Below are positions 7,959-16,388 of a stretch of 64,000 bases of DNA, one piece after another (positions within the stretch are counted from its first letter, which is position 1; each line of letters starts with the position of its first letter). The notes beneath the pieces are model-generated. The model did not search any database and was not told the origin of the DNA. It saw only the letters and a list, made by a program, of their open reading frames with translations. Made by a program: the position numbers and the translations under genes. The stretch covers positions 62,001 to 126,000 of the forward strand of contig CAVUSV010000003.1 in NCBI GenBank assembly GCA_963744225.1, read 5' to 3'. The DNA comes from Bog-473 sp963744225. GTDB lineage: Bacteria; Actinomycetota; Acidimicrobiia; Acidimicrobiales; RAAP-2.

Positions 7959-8639
7959 GTGGCCGAGACCTATGTAAGCGACCAGCCCTCGAGTGCCGAC
8001 GAGCTTGCCGTCGTGAGCAAGGGTTTCGAGTCGGCACCGGCCAGCGCCGTGATCCGCTGGGCTTTCGACACCTTCGGAGATTCCACCGTCCTTGCCGCCT
8101 CTTTCGAGGACATCGTCCTCATCGACCTGGTCACGAGGGTGACGCCGGCCGTCGAAGTCGTTTTTTTGGACACCGAGGCTCACTTTCCTGAGACGCTCTC
8201 CTTCGTCGACGAGGTGCGGGCGCGGTACGCACTGAACCTCACGGTCACCAAGCCGGGCCCTGATGCCGCGGCCCATCCCTGCGGGAGCGCCCAGTGCTGC
8301 CAGTTCCGCAAGGTTGAGCCCCTGCGGCGCGCCCTCGACGGGAAGCGCGCCTGGTTGACCTCGCTCAAGCGAACCGACGGCCCGACGCGCGCCGATGCCC
8401 CCATCGTCAGCTGGGACGACTCATTCGGACTGGTGAAGGTCAACCCACTGGCGACCTGGACCGATCGGGACATTGAGTCGTACCTCGCCGACCATGGCCT
8501 GCCGGTACACCCGCTCATCCCCAGGGGCTATCGCTCCATCGGGTGCGCACCAACGACGCGCCCGGTGGCCGAGGGGGAGGATGCTCGCGCCGGCCGCTGG
8601 TCGGGGCTCGACAAGTCCGAGTGCGGTCTGCACGTCTAG
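7959..8639 (+). CDS. cysH: Adenylylsulfate (APS) reductase, assimilatory, [4Fe-4S]
   Basis: A 226-residue PAPS/APS reductase family protein that reduces APS to sulfite and AMP with electrons from thioredoxin. The 4Fe-4S cysteine pairs diagnostic of APS-type enzymes are present: CCQFRKVEPLRRAL near residue 113 and a later Cys in IGCAPTT. The catalytic SECGLHV is the C-terminus. VVFLDTEAHFPET is the substrate-binding region. Start GTG 7959 follows AGAAGGTGAGG. The stop TAG shares one base with the GTG start of the sulfite reductase (TAGTG). The absence of a CysC domain nearby fits use of APS rather than PAPS. Confidence 0.93.
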   Translation: MAETYVSDQPSSADELAVVSKGFESAPASAVIRWAFDTFGDSTVLAASFEDIVLIDLVTRVTPAVEVVFLDTEAHFPETLSFVDEVRARYALNLTVTKPGPDAAAHPCGSAQCCQFRKVEPLRRALDGKRAWLTSLKRTDGPTRADAPIVSWDDSFGLVKVNPLATWTDRDIESYLADHGLPVHPLIPRGYRSIGCAPTTRPVAEGEDARAGRWSGLDKSECGLHV

Positions 8640-10372
8640 TGCCGCGTGACCTGGACAATCCCTACGGGATGGAGTTCCGCGGCCGGCGTGACCGCGGGCT
8701 GAAGTTCATCAGGCCATACCGGAACATCGGCGAACTCAACCCCGTCGAGCAGCTGAAGCTGTCTCGGCATCCCTTTGAGGTGGCCCAAGCGGTCATCGAC
8801 ACGTACTCCAAGCAGGGTCCCGACTCCATCGCCAAGGTTCCGGGCGAGGTGGAGCGCCTCAAGTGGGTCGGGATGTACCCGCAGCGCCAGGGCGGGGACG
8901 CCTTCATGATGCGCATCAAGATTCCGGGCGGAGTCATGACCGCTGCCCAGGTCCGAGAGATTGGCGTGGCGGCCGACGCTTTCGCCGAGGGACCCGACGA
9001 CAGCCCCGTTTTCGGCAACCGCTACGCAGACCTCACAACGAGGCAGGACATTCAGCTGCATTGGATTCGCATCGCGGATGTGCCGCGCATCTGGCAGCGA
9101 TTTTGGGACGTCGGGTTGACGACGGTCCAGGCGTGTGGGGACTCGGCGCGCAACGTCTGCTCGTGCCCCGTGTCGGGCATCGACACGAGCGAGGTCGTCG
9201 AGGCGTTGCCGGTGGCGCAGGCCATCTCGGCGTTCTTCACGGGTAACAGGGAGTACGCCAACCTGCCGCGCAAGTTCAAGATCGCCGTCACGGGCTGCAC
9301 GGAGGACTGCGCGCGGGTCGAGATCAATGACATCGGCTTGTGGCCGGCCGAGCTGGCAGATGGCACGGTCGGCTTCAACGTCTTGATCGGTGGGGGCCTC
9401 TCAGATGGGGAGCGCATGGCCTCCGACATCGACGTGTTCATCCGGCCCGACCAGGCCGTCGAACTGTGCCGGGGAGTCGCCCAGGCCTTCGGGGAATTGG
9501 GCAACCGGGAGAACCGCGGGCTGGCCCGGATGCGCTACCTGGCCCAGGAGCTCGGTCCCGAGGGCTTCCGGGCCGCACTCGATGAGCGGACGAACTTTCC
9601 GTTGACGACAGCTGGCCGGGAGTTGACCACCGCCTTCAGAGGCGACCACGTCGGCGTGCATCCGCAGAAGCAGCCGGGTCTGCTTTATGTCGGCTGCTCC
9701 GTTCCGGTGGGAAGGATGCATGGCCTGGAGCTGGTGGAGCTGGCGCGATTGGCGGAGACGTACGGCGACGGCGGCGTCCGCATCGGCACCGACCAGAATT
9801 TTATCGTCTCGGGCGTGCCTGAGGCGAAGCTCGATGACCTGCTGGCCGAGCCGCTGATGCAGACCTACTCGCCGTTTCCCGGTCCCTTCGAGCGGGGCGT
9901 CGTCGCATGTACGGGATCGGAGTTCTGCCGCTTTGCCGTTGTCGAGACCAAGGAGCGCGCCGTCAAGTGGGCGAGGGCTCTGGACGCCCAGCTCTCGCCC
10001 GAGGACAACGGAAGGGGCCCTCGCGACAACGCCGGGGTCATCCGCATGCATGTCTCAGGTTGCTCTGCATCGTGCGCGCAACCCCAGATCGCCGACATTG
10101 GCTTCCGAGGTGACATCGCCCACGTTGACGAGCACATCGAAGAGGCTATGGATATCGGGCTGGGCGGGTCGCTCGGACCGGACGCCGCCTTCATCGACTG
10201 GGTCGCCGGCGCCGTGCCTGTCGACCGCGTGCCCGACGCCCTGCTCCGGGTCGTCTCCCGGTACCGGGACGAGCACCGGGCCGGTGAGCCCTTCCACCTG
10301 TGGGCCCGGCGCACAGCTCCCGACGATCTGCGATCCACGCTGGCCGGCAACGTCGAGGCGGTGACGTCGTGA
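8639..10372 (+). CDS. Siroheme [4Fe-4S] sulfite reductase (ferredoxin-type)
   Basis: A 577-residue nitrite/sulfite reductase family protein with the usual two-fold repeated ferrodoxin-like/siroheme halves. In the C-terminal half ACTGSEFCRFAVVETK (about 423-438) and SGCSASCAQPQIADIG (about 472-487) supply the four cysteines of the bridged cluster-siroheme site. The N-terminal half has related segments, CGDSARNVCSCPVSG and GCTEDCARVEINDIG, that also keep cysteines. Neighbouring ATP sulfurylase, APS reductase and siroheme synthesis make sulfite the likely substrate rather than nitrite, though the family cannot be told apart by sequence alone. The gene is coupled to cysH (TAGTG) and to the following ferredoxin-FrhB gene (GTGA), which may supply its electrons. 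Confidence 0.88.
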   Translation: MPRDLDNPYGMEFRGRRDRGLKFIRPYRNIGELNPVEQLKLSRHPFEVAQAVIDTYSKQGPDSIAKVPGEVERLKWVGMYPQRQGGDAFMMRIKIPGGVMTAAQVREIGVAADAFAEGPDDSPVFGNRYADLTTRQDIQLHWIRIADVPRIWQRFWDVGLTTVQACGDSARNVCSCPVSGIDTSEVVEALPVAQAISAFFTGNREYANLPRKFKIAVTGCTEDCARVEINDIGLWPAELADGTVGFNVLIGGGLSDGERMASDIDVFIRPDQAVELCRGVAQAFGELGNRENRGLARMRYLAQELGPEGFRAALDERTNFPLTTAGRELTTAFRGDHVGVHPQKQPGLLYVGCSVPVGRMHGLELVELARLAETYGDGGVRIGTDQNFIVSGVPEAKLDDLLAEPLMQTYSPFPGPFERGVVACTGSEFCRFAVVETKERAVKWARALDAQLSPEDNGRGPRDNAGVIRMHVSGCSASCAQPQIADIGFRGDIAHVDEHIEEAMDIGLGGSLGPDAAFIDWVAGAVPVDRVPDALLRVVSRYRDEHRAGEPFHLWARRTAPDDLRSTLAGNVEAVTS

Positions 10373-11639
10373 AGCGTTACCGCATCAGAGAACAGATGAA
10401 CGGTATTGCCGAGCCCCCCGGCAAGGTGTGGTTCTGGGAACTCGAGGCGGGTGTGATCCATGCCGACCGTTGCATCCAGTGCGGTACGTGCGTCGCTGTG
10501 TGCCCTTCGAACTCCATCGGCGTGGACAAAGACACAAACCTGCCCGAACTGGTCAAGATGTGCACCGGTTGCTCGCTGTGCTGGGATTTCTGCCCCCGGG
10601 GCGGCCTCCGTTACGAGGCCCTCTGGCCGCCCTCGACGATCGAGACGAGCGAGGACGCCGAGGTCCAGCCCGCCCAGGTCCGCTCGGACTCGTCGGACAC
10701 CTACTGGAAGATCAGCGGCGGGCCCCCGGCGGACGGTCTCGGTGCGGTGGTGGATTCCTACGCGGTGAGGGCGAGCGCACAGATCGACGACGTACAAGAC
10801 GGCGGTGCAGTGAGCGCGCTCTTGATAGGTCTCCTGGCTGCGGGCGAGATTGATGGCGCCCTCGTATCCAAGCCGAGCGCAGATCCCGACGAGCAATGGA
10901 AGGGCATTGCGACCATTGCCACGACGGCCGACGAGATCCGCGCCGCCTCGGGCAGCTTCTACAACCAGACCATGGCGTTGGCCGAACTGGACCTTTCGCG
11001 CTACGCACTGCCATCCAAGCCGCGCATCGCGGTTGTCGGCACGCCGTGCGAGGTGCAGGGGTTGCGAGCCATGCAGGCACGCCGGTGGCCGACCGGAGCG
11101 CACCGGGTCGATGCGGTCGTACTGTCCATTGCCTTGATGTGCACCAAGAACTTCGACTACGAGGCGCTCACCCTGAGGGAGTTGCCGACAAGCGCGGCGT
11201 CGATCTGGACCGGGTCTCAAAAATGGACGTCATACGAGGCCGGATGATGGTCGAGTACCGAGACGGCGAGCTGGCCGTTGACGAGCCGGTCAAGGACTTC
11301 CACGGTGCCGCGCTCAAGGGGTGCGACGAGTGCGCTGACTTCCTCGGCCGCTCGGCCGACATCTCGGTTGGCAGTGTCGGGTCAATGAGCGGCTGGACGA
11401 GCGTCATCATCCGGACCGAGCGCGGTCGCCTCGCCTTCCAGGCGGCCCGAGCGAAGCTCGATGTGCGGGGACTGGATGATCCGGCCGCACTCCTGCGCCT
11501 GGATGCCCTGGACAAGAAGATCGCCAACCGCACCTTGCAACGCAAGCTCGACCCCGACGCGCCGCTCTTCATCGAGTTCGAAGAGCACGTGCGCGCCTAC
11601 GACGGATCGGATCGCCAGCCCGTCTTCATCCGCCATTGA
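10369..11639 (+). pseudogene. Ferredoxin-FrhB (coenzyme F420 hydrogenase/dehydrogenase beta) protein, single frameshift
   Basis: A two-domain redox protein. The N-terminus has a 2x[4Fe-4S] ferredoxin domain (CIQCGTCVAVCP near residue 38 and CTGCSLCWDFCP near residue 65). The rest is an FrhB/FpoF-type flavoprotein with GTPCEVQGLRAM and, in a second frame, CDECADFLGRSADISVGSVG. The frame from GTG 10369 runs to 11247; homology continues from about 11186 in another frame to the stop at 11637-11639. Adding one base at 11181-11186 (GAG TTG then CC GAC AAG) restores a conserved ELADKRGVDLDRVSKMDV stretch, so one base is missing. FrhB proteins oxidise F420H2 or exchange electrons with ferredoxin; the position after the sulfite reductase suggests an electron donor. 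Assembly error or true inactivation cannot be separated here. Confidence 0.85.
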
Positions 11640-11959
11640 TGGCCACGACAGTGCCCGTGCTGCACGTGCCTGACGAACCAACGGCGCGGGCCGAGCAGTG
11701 GCTCGTGGCCGTGCTCGAGGGACGGGAGCTGACGGACGTCCTGATGGGCGACGACGGGATCGCGGCCTGGCTCTGGGCGCGGTGGCGATTTCTGACCTCG
11801 GTCGGCATGGACGAGGATGAGCTTGGACTGATCGTGCTGGGCTACCGGCGCGAGGTTTGGCTCTGGCTCGCTGGCGAACGGACGTGGGCGCAATGCTGCT
11901 CCGGCCTCATCGGTCGTATCACCCGGCGCATCCCGGACAGCCAACGCTCAGCGGTGTGA
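11639..11959 (+). CDS. Hypothetical protein of the sulfite reductase operon
   Basis: A 106-residue protein of unknown function. The start ATG shares one base with the stop of the FrhB gene (TGATG) and its own stop overlaps the next start (GTGA), so it is translationally coupled inside the operon. The sequence is soluble, Trp- and Asp/Glu-rich (AAWLWARWRFL, LGYRREVWLWLAGERTW), with one Cys pair, AQCCSG. I do not recognise a domain. Its fixed place suggests a role in sulfite reduction or in the ABC system that follows. Confidence 0.7.
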   Translation: MATTVPVLHVPDEPTARAEQWLVAVLEGRELTDVLMGDDGIAAWLWARWRFLTSVGMDEDELGLIVLGYRREVWLWLAGERTWAQCCSGLIGRITRRIPDSQRSAV

Positions 11960-12756
11960 GCGCGCCGGGGCGCTCGGCTCCTGCCCTCGCGCTCCGCCGT
12001 GTCACCGTGCGCCGTGACGGTGCGGCGATATTGGCCGACGTGGATTGGCGCGTCGAGGTCGGCGACCGCTGGGTGGTTCTCGGTCCGAACGGGTCGGGCA
12101 AGACGACGCTGCTCCAGGTAGCAGCCGCCCGGCTGTGGCCAACAGCGGGAACGGTCGAGATCCTCGGAGCACAGCTCGGTCGGGTCGACGTCCGGACCCT
12201 GCGTCCCCGCGTCGCCCTGGTCAGCGGGGCAGTGACCCGTCAGCTGCGAGCGGACCTCCCGGCCCGCGACGTTGTCATGAGCGGCCGCCACGGGGCGCTC
12301 GAAACCTGGTGGAACCGGTATACCGATGACGACTGGAACATGGCGGATCGGCTTCTCAGGCAGGGTGGAGTGGCGGAGCTCGGAGACCGACCATTTGGAG
12401 TCATCTCCGAGGGCGAGCGCCAACAGGTCCTCCTGGCACGGGCCCTCATGAGTGACCCTGAGCTGCTCCTACTTGATGAGCCGTTCGCCGGCCTCGACCT
12501 TGGCGCGCGCGAGCGGCTGTTGGTCCGCCTGACCGATCTGGCCGCCGACCCGGTCGCCCCTCCGACGGTCTTGGTGACCCACCACTGCGAGGAGATCCCG
12601 CCCGGGTTCACCCACGGTGGCCTTGTGTGTCGAGGCGCGATGGCGGCGGCCGGCCCCCTGGGCGACGTCGTGACGTCCGAGCGCGTATCGGAATGCTTCG
12701 AAGTGGCGGTCACGGTGGGCTGCACCGCAGGACGGTGGTGGAGTCGCGCCACCTGA
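11956..12756 (+). CDS. ABC transporter ATP-binding protein
   Basis: A 266-residue ABC ATPase. Walker A GPNGSGKTT is near residue 47, Walker B LLLLDEPF near 174, and the H-loop His is in VLVTHHCEEIP. The signature is the variant ISEGERQQVLLARAL rather than LSGGQ, like YlmA/ModF-type stand-alone ATPases. No permease is encoded next to it, so the transported substrate is unknown; sulfur or molybdate are only contextual guesses. Start GTG 11956 overlaps the stop of the 106-residue gene. Last gene of the rightward sulfur operon. Confidence 0.85.
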   Translation: MSAPGRSAPALALRRVTVRRDGAAILADVDWRVEVGDRWVVLGPNGSGKTTLLQVAAARLWPTAGTVEILGAQLGRVDVRTLRPRVALVSGAVTRQLRADLPARDVVMSGRHGALETWWNRYTDDDWNMADRLLRQGGVAELGDRPFGVISEGERQQVLLARALMSDPELLLLDEPFAGLDLGARERLLVRLTDLAADPVAPPTVLVTHHCEEIPPGFTHGGLVCRGAMAAAGPLGDVVTSERVSECFEVAVTVGCTAGRWWSRAT

Positions 12757-12842
12757 CCTCCCCGGGACGCCGATGAGCAGGGCGGGAGAAGCGGCCTTGC
12801 TTCGGCGCGGTGACGCGGGTACAAACGTGGAACACGCGGAGA

Positions 12843-12863
12843 AGTGCCGACGATGTCGGCGCT
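12843..12863 (+). terminator. Possible terminator hairpin after the sulfur operon
   Basis: AGTGCCGAC and GTCGGCGCT form a 9-bp stem with one G-T pair around a GAT loop in the 189-nt gap after the ABC ATPase gene. There is no run of T after it, so termination is plausible but not assured. Confidence 0.35.
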
Positions 12864-12945
12864 GTGGCATTTCCCCACCATCCACCAATTGTTTCAGCTC
12901 GTTGAATAGGGTTTTCAGCGCAGAGCAAAGGTAGGTCGTCGGGGA

Positions 12946-13656
12946 GTGACGATTGTGATCCTGCTGGTCCTTGTAGTACTGCTCTGGGCGGCGGTGTTGG
13001 CCCCGAGCGTGTGGCGGCGATTCAGTGAGCGCTCGGCAGTCGGTTCAATCGACCACTTTCATCACCAGTTGCGGCTGCTGGAACACGCCGCACCGAAGAC
13101 GGTCGCGCCGGCGTACCGCCTGCACACCGCCCTGCCCGGTTCAGGGGTCACCGAGGCACCAGCACAGCTCGTCGACTCGTCGCGGCCCAAGCTGGTGCTG
13201 TTGCGGCCGACTCTGGATGCGGCCGCAGCAGACGTGGACGACGGTGAGGGCTGTCATTACGAGCGGGTGGGGGTCCTCGACCGGCCCGAGCCCGTCTGTC
13301 TGCCCGAGGTGGAGGCGGACCTGCCCGCCTTCCGTCGCGAGCAGGCTCATCGGCGCTGCACCACGCTGTTGCGTTGCCTGTGCGGAGTTGCGATCTCGAC
13401 GGGGCTGATCGGAATGTGGCCGGGGATGCACCTGGCCTTTTTGTTCACCGGCGTGGCCGGGCTGGCGGCCCTCGGGCTCGTGGGTCTGATGGCATACGCC
13501 AAGGAGCTCGAGGCCGAACAGGGCCGCCGCCTCGCCCGTCGCGATTCGGGGCGAGGGCCGCATATGGAAGCGGGCGTCGTCGACCCAGCGCTCGCCGGCT
13601 ATCCCGGAGCGTGGGACGACGACCAGTTCGAGGTTCCCCGAGTCGCAGCACGCTGA
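12946..13656 (+). CDS. SepX/GlpR-like actinobacterial membrane protein
   Basis: A 236-residue membrane protein. The N-terminal helix (TIVILLVLVVLLWAAVLAPS) is followed by VWRRFSERSAVGSIDHFHHQLRLLEH, the pattern of the actinobacterial divisome protein SepX (formerly GlpR). Two further helices lie near residues 138-182 (LCGVAISTGLIGMWPGMHL and the GVAGLAALGLVGLMAYA stretch). The C-terminal tail is acidic and ends in FEVPRVAAR. In Streptomyces SepX helps cell division; that role is inferred here from N-terminal similarity only. Start GTG 12946 follows GGGGA. Confidence 0.6.
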   Translation: MTIVILLVLVVLLWAAVLAPSVWRRFSERSAVGSIDHFHHQLRLLEHAAPKTVAPAYRLHTALPGSGVTEAPAQLVDSSRPKLVLLRPTLDAAAADVDDGEGCHYERVGVLDRPEPVCLPEVEADLPAFRREQAHRRCTTLLRCLCGVAISTGLIGMWPGMHLAFLFTGVAGLAALGLVGLMAYAKELEAEQGRRLARRDSGRGPHMEAGVVDPALAGYPGAWDDDQFEVPRVAAR

Positions 13657-13737
13657 GCGAACGTCGCGAACCCAAGACCCAGGGTTCGCCGTCCCGCTCC
13701 TGAAGGTTCCGGACGCCCGACTATCCTGGGTGGTCCC

Positions 13738-13813
13738 GGGGGTGTAGCTCAGCTGGCAGAGCGCTACGTTCGCAATGTAGAGGCCGTGGGTTCAAATCCC
13801 ATCACCTCCACCA
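13738..13813 (+). tRNA. tRNA-Ala, anticodon CGC
   Basis: A 76-nt cloverleaf with encoded CCA. The acceptor arm GGGGGTG pairs with CACCTCC (one G-T), the D arm is GCTC AGCTGGCAGA GC, the anticodon arm CTACG-TTCGCAA-TGTAG places CGC at 13771-13773, and the T arm is GTGGG-TTCAAAT-CCCAT. The anticodon CGC reads GCG, alanine. Confidence 0.95.
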
Positions 13814-13920
13814 AGGGTGGAATCTCGGGCCAAGCACCCCGCGCATGAGCGTGCGCTGATTCGGCGCGCCGGCCGGTGAGGTCCGCCCATTCCAGTGCCA
13901 TATCCGAAAGGATTGGCTCG

Positions 13921-14454
13921 GTGAACGTCCCGGGTCTGGAGAATTTCGAGAGATCACGTCTCGCGAGGACCACAGTGCGGGCAGTCGTCACGTGCACGAT
14001 CCTGTTGGTGCTCTACTACGAGCTGCCGATCGAACACAGACCGCATCAATCGGTGTTCCTCCGCGTCGCCGCCGCGATGGCGATGGTCGTAGCGGTCATT
14101 ATTTACGAGGTGACGGTGATCGTGAACCACGATCACCCGATGTTGAGGGCCGCAGTCGCCATGGCGACCATCATCCCATTGTTCCTCGTTCTCTTCGCCT
14201 GGATCTACCTGACCCTGTCCCATTCGGATCCGGGCGCCTTCGGGCAGGTGCTCAATCGAACATCAGCTCTTTACTTCACGGTCACGGTGTTCTCTACCGT
14301 GGGTTTCGGCGACATCACGGCGAAGACCGACGTGGCGCGACTGGTGGCCACGGTGCAAATGCTGGCGGACCTCGCGGTCATCGCTGTCGTCGTCCGCCTC
14401 ATCCTGGGGGCAGCGACACACGGTCAGGCCCGCCAGCAGGCGGGTCTCCCGTGA
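13921..14454 (+). CDS. Two-transmembrane-type potassium channel
   Basis: A 177-residue ion-channel-2 family protein. The selectivity filter TVGFGDI sits in FTVTVFSTVGFGDITAKTD near residues 120-137, with a pore helix before it and a transmembrane helix after (QMLADLAVIAVVVRLILG). Three more hydrophobic segments precede the pore (TCTILLVLYYELP, FLRVAAAMAMVVAVIIYEV, and MATIIPLFLVLFAWIYL). No RCK or ligand-binding domain is attached. Start GTG 13921 follows AAAGGA at good spacing; the longer frame from 13876 lacks a binding site. The stop overlaps the next start (GTGA). Confidence 0.85.
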   Translation: MNVPGLENFERSRLARTTVRAVVTCTILLVLYYELPIEHRPHQSVFLRVAAAMAMVVAVIIYEVTVIVNHDHPMLRAAVAMATIIPLFLVLFAWIYLTLSHSDPGAFGQVLNRTSALYFTVTVFSTVGFGDITAKTDVARLVATVQMLADLAVIAVVVRLILGAATHGQARQQAGLP

Positions 14455-15263
14455 GCGACGAGACCACCGCTCCGCCGACTCTCCTTGAGGCCGTCCGCAT
14501 GGAGTTCCAGCGTGCGCTGAGCCCTCCCTACGAGACACCGATCGTCGTCGCCGTGAACGGTGCGCTCATGTCCTCCGCCTGGTTCTTTCTCCCCACATCG
14601 CTAAAGGACAAGTTGTTCACGTTCCACGGCACGCTGGCCTTTGCCGTGGTGTTGGCCTTCTGGATGTATTCGGACGTCCCGGCGACAAACGTGCTGGGCC
14701 CGGATCGCCGGCGCGTGATCGCGGCCATCGACGATCCCATGATGCAGAGGCGCTTGCTCTACGCCAAGAACATCGTGCTCTGGCTCTTGGTGACGCCCAT
14801 CTGCGTCCTGGTGGCTCTGGCGATCGGCCTCTACGAGCACGATCTCCTTGTGACTTTGTACACGATCGTGTGGCTCGGTCTCGTCCCACTCGGAGTCCTC
14901 GGCATCTCGAACCTGGTTGGCATCCGTTTCCCGTACCACCCGATGCCGCTGCGGTTCCGATGGGAACATCAAAAGCCGCGTCGTCGCATGTTGGCTCGGT
15001 GGCTGTCGCTCGTCGTCGTTCCCTACGTCCTCGTTCCCGCGCTCGGCGTCGTCTTGATGCTCCCCTCCCTCGCGGTGTGGGGATTTACCCCGAAGAGTGG
15101 CCTGTCCAAGCGGCTGCCGAGCAATGACCTCGGTGCAGGAGTCGCTCTGGCTTGTGTCATCTCGGTGGTGGCCTGGTGGGGAGGCCACAGAGCGGGGACG
15201 TGGTTGATCCGGCGACGACGGGCGATGTTGCTCGAGTTCCTGGAGGATCCCGCACACGGCTAG
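14451..15263 (+). CDS. Multi-pass membrane protein of unknown function
   Basis: A 270-residue protein with about six predicted membrane helices (examples: LAFAVVLAFWMYSDVPA, IVLWLLVTPICVLVALAIGL, TLYTIVWLGLVPLGVLGI, VVVPYVLVPALGVVLMLPS). It is coupled to the K+ channel gene by a GTGA overlap, so the two may work together, but I recognise no family motif. The sequence RFPYHPMPLRFRWEH between helices is distinctive. Confidence 0.75.
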   Translation: MSDETTAPPTLLEAVRMEFQRALSPPYETPIVVAVNGALMSSAWFFLPTSLKDKLFTFHGTLAFAVVLAFWMYSDVPATNVLGPDRRRVIAAIDDPMMQRRLLYAKNIVLWLLVTPICVLVALAIGLYEHDLLVTLYTIVWLGLVPLGVLGISNLVGIRFPYHPMPLRFRWEHQKPRRRMLARWLSLVVVPYVLVPALGVVLMLPSLAVWGFTPKSGLSKRLPSNDLGAGVALACVISVVAWWGGHRAGTWLIRRRRAMLLEFLEDPAHG

Positions 15264-15439
15264 CCCGCCGTACCGTCACCCAGCGGAGGCGGGACGGTTT
15301 CCGGCCGCCGCACCCGACTACTCGGGAGGGTGTCTGGCTGCTCGCGTCGCCGATGCGCACCATGAGCGACTACCCGGACACTCGCGCCTGATCCGGCCGC
15401 CTCGACGGCGCGCGTCGACACACTCCTAGGCTGCGTCCG

Positions 15440-16384
15440 ATGCGAGCGGCCGGGATGACGCAGTTCGGTAGCCCCGATGTCCTCCACATGATGGAGCTTC
15501 CCGACCCAGAGGCGGGACGAGGCGAGGTGAGGCTCCACGTCTGTGCGGCCGCGGTCAACCCGACCGACACGCAGCTGCGCAGCGGCGCTCGGGCGGAGCG
15601 CCTCAAGGACGTGCCCCCGCCCCACGTGCCGGGTATGGATGTCGCCGGCGTGCTCGAGCGGATCGGTGCTGGAGTCAAGACCGACCTGCGCGTTGGCGAC
15701 CGCGTGATGGCCATCGTATTGCCCCTCGGAGCGCGGGGCAGCTACGCGGAGAGCGTGAGCGTGCCCGCCGAGTCCGTCGTCCGATCACCAACCGGGGCGA
15801 CGCATTCAGAGGCGGCCACACTTCCGATGAACGGGCTCACGGCGCTCTTGGCGCTCGACGAACTGGCCCTCGGGCCTGGACAGACCCTGGCAGTGACTGG
15901 TGCCGCAGGGGCCGTCGGGGGTTACGCGGTGCAGCTGGGCAAGGCCCAGGGACTCAGGGTTGTCGCCGATGCGTCGGTTTCCGACGAGGAACTCGTGCAT
16001 GCGCTTGGCGCGGACGTGGTCGTGCCGCGAGGTGAAGACTTCGCGGCGCAGGTGCGCGCGGTGGTCCCGAGTGGCGTGGACGGGTTGGTGGACGCCGCCC
16101 TCCTTGACGAGCTCGCGGTCGACGCGGTGCACGACTCGGGACGGATCGCCACGCTGCGCGGCTACGACGGTTACGGCAACGCGGGGCGGGGCATCACGTT
16201 CGCCCCGGTCTACGTGCGCAACTACGCGCGAGCGCGGGACAAGCTCGACCGCCTGCGGGCCCTCGCCGAGGAGGGTCTGCTCACTCTCCGCGTCGCACGG
16301 ACCCTGCCGGTGGACCAGGCGGGAGAGGCGCACCGGTTGCTCGAAGCTGGGGGCATCCGGGGCCGGCTCGTCCTCGAGCTGTGA
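15440..16384 (+). CDS. Zinc-independent MDR oxidoreductase (quinone reductase-like)
   Basis: A 314-residue medium-chain reductase. The GroES-like N-terminal domain (VNPTDTQLRSG, HVPGMDVAGVLERIGAGV, VGDRVMAIVLP) is followed by a Rossmann domain with the NADPH motif VTGAAGAVGGYAVQLGKAQG near residues 153-172. The catalytic and structural zinc cysteines are missing, so it belongs to the quinone oxidoreductase/enoyl reductase branch. The substrate is not predictable. It converges on the PRC-barrel gene, with only 4 nt between the stops. Confidence 0.85.
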   Translation: MRAAGMTQFGSPDVLHMMELPDPEAGRGEVRLHVCAAAVNPTDTQLRSGARAERLKDVPPPHVPGMDVAGVLERIGAGVKTDLRVGDRVMAIVLPLGARGSYAESVSVPAESVVRSPTGATHSEAATLPMNGLTALLALDELALGPGQTLAVTGAAGAVGGYAVQLGKAQGLRVVADASVSDEELVHALGADVVVPRGEDFAAQVRAVVPSGVDGLVDAALLDELAVDAVHDSGRIATLRGYDGYGNAGRGITFAPVYVRNYARARDKLDRLRALAEEGLLTLRVARTLPVDQAGEAHRLLEAGGIRGRLVLEL

Positions 16385-16388
16385 GAGC

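Noticed and set aside
13764..13997. Leftward 77-residue frame ending in MGFEPTASTLRT
   Set aside because: It is antisense to tRNA-Ala. The MGFEPTAS ending is a well-known artefact of translating tRNA complements.
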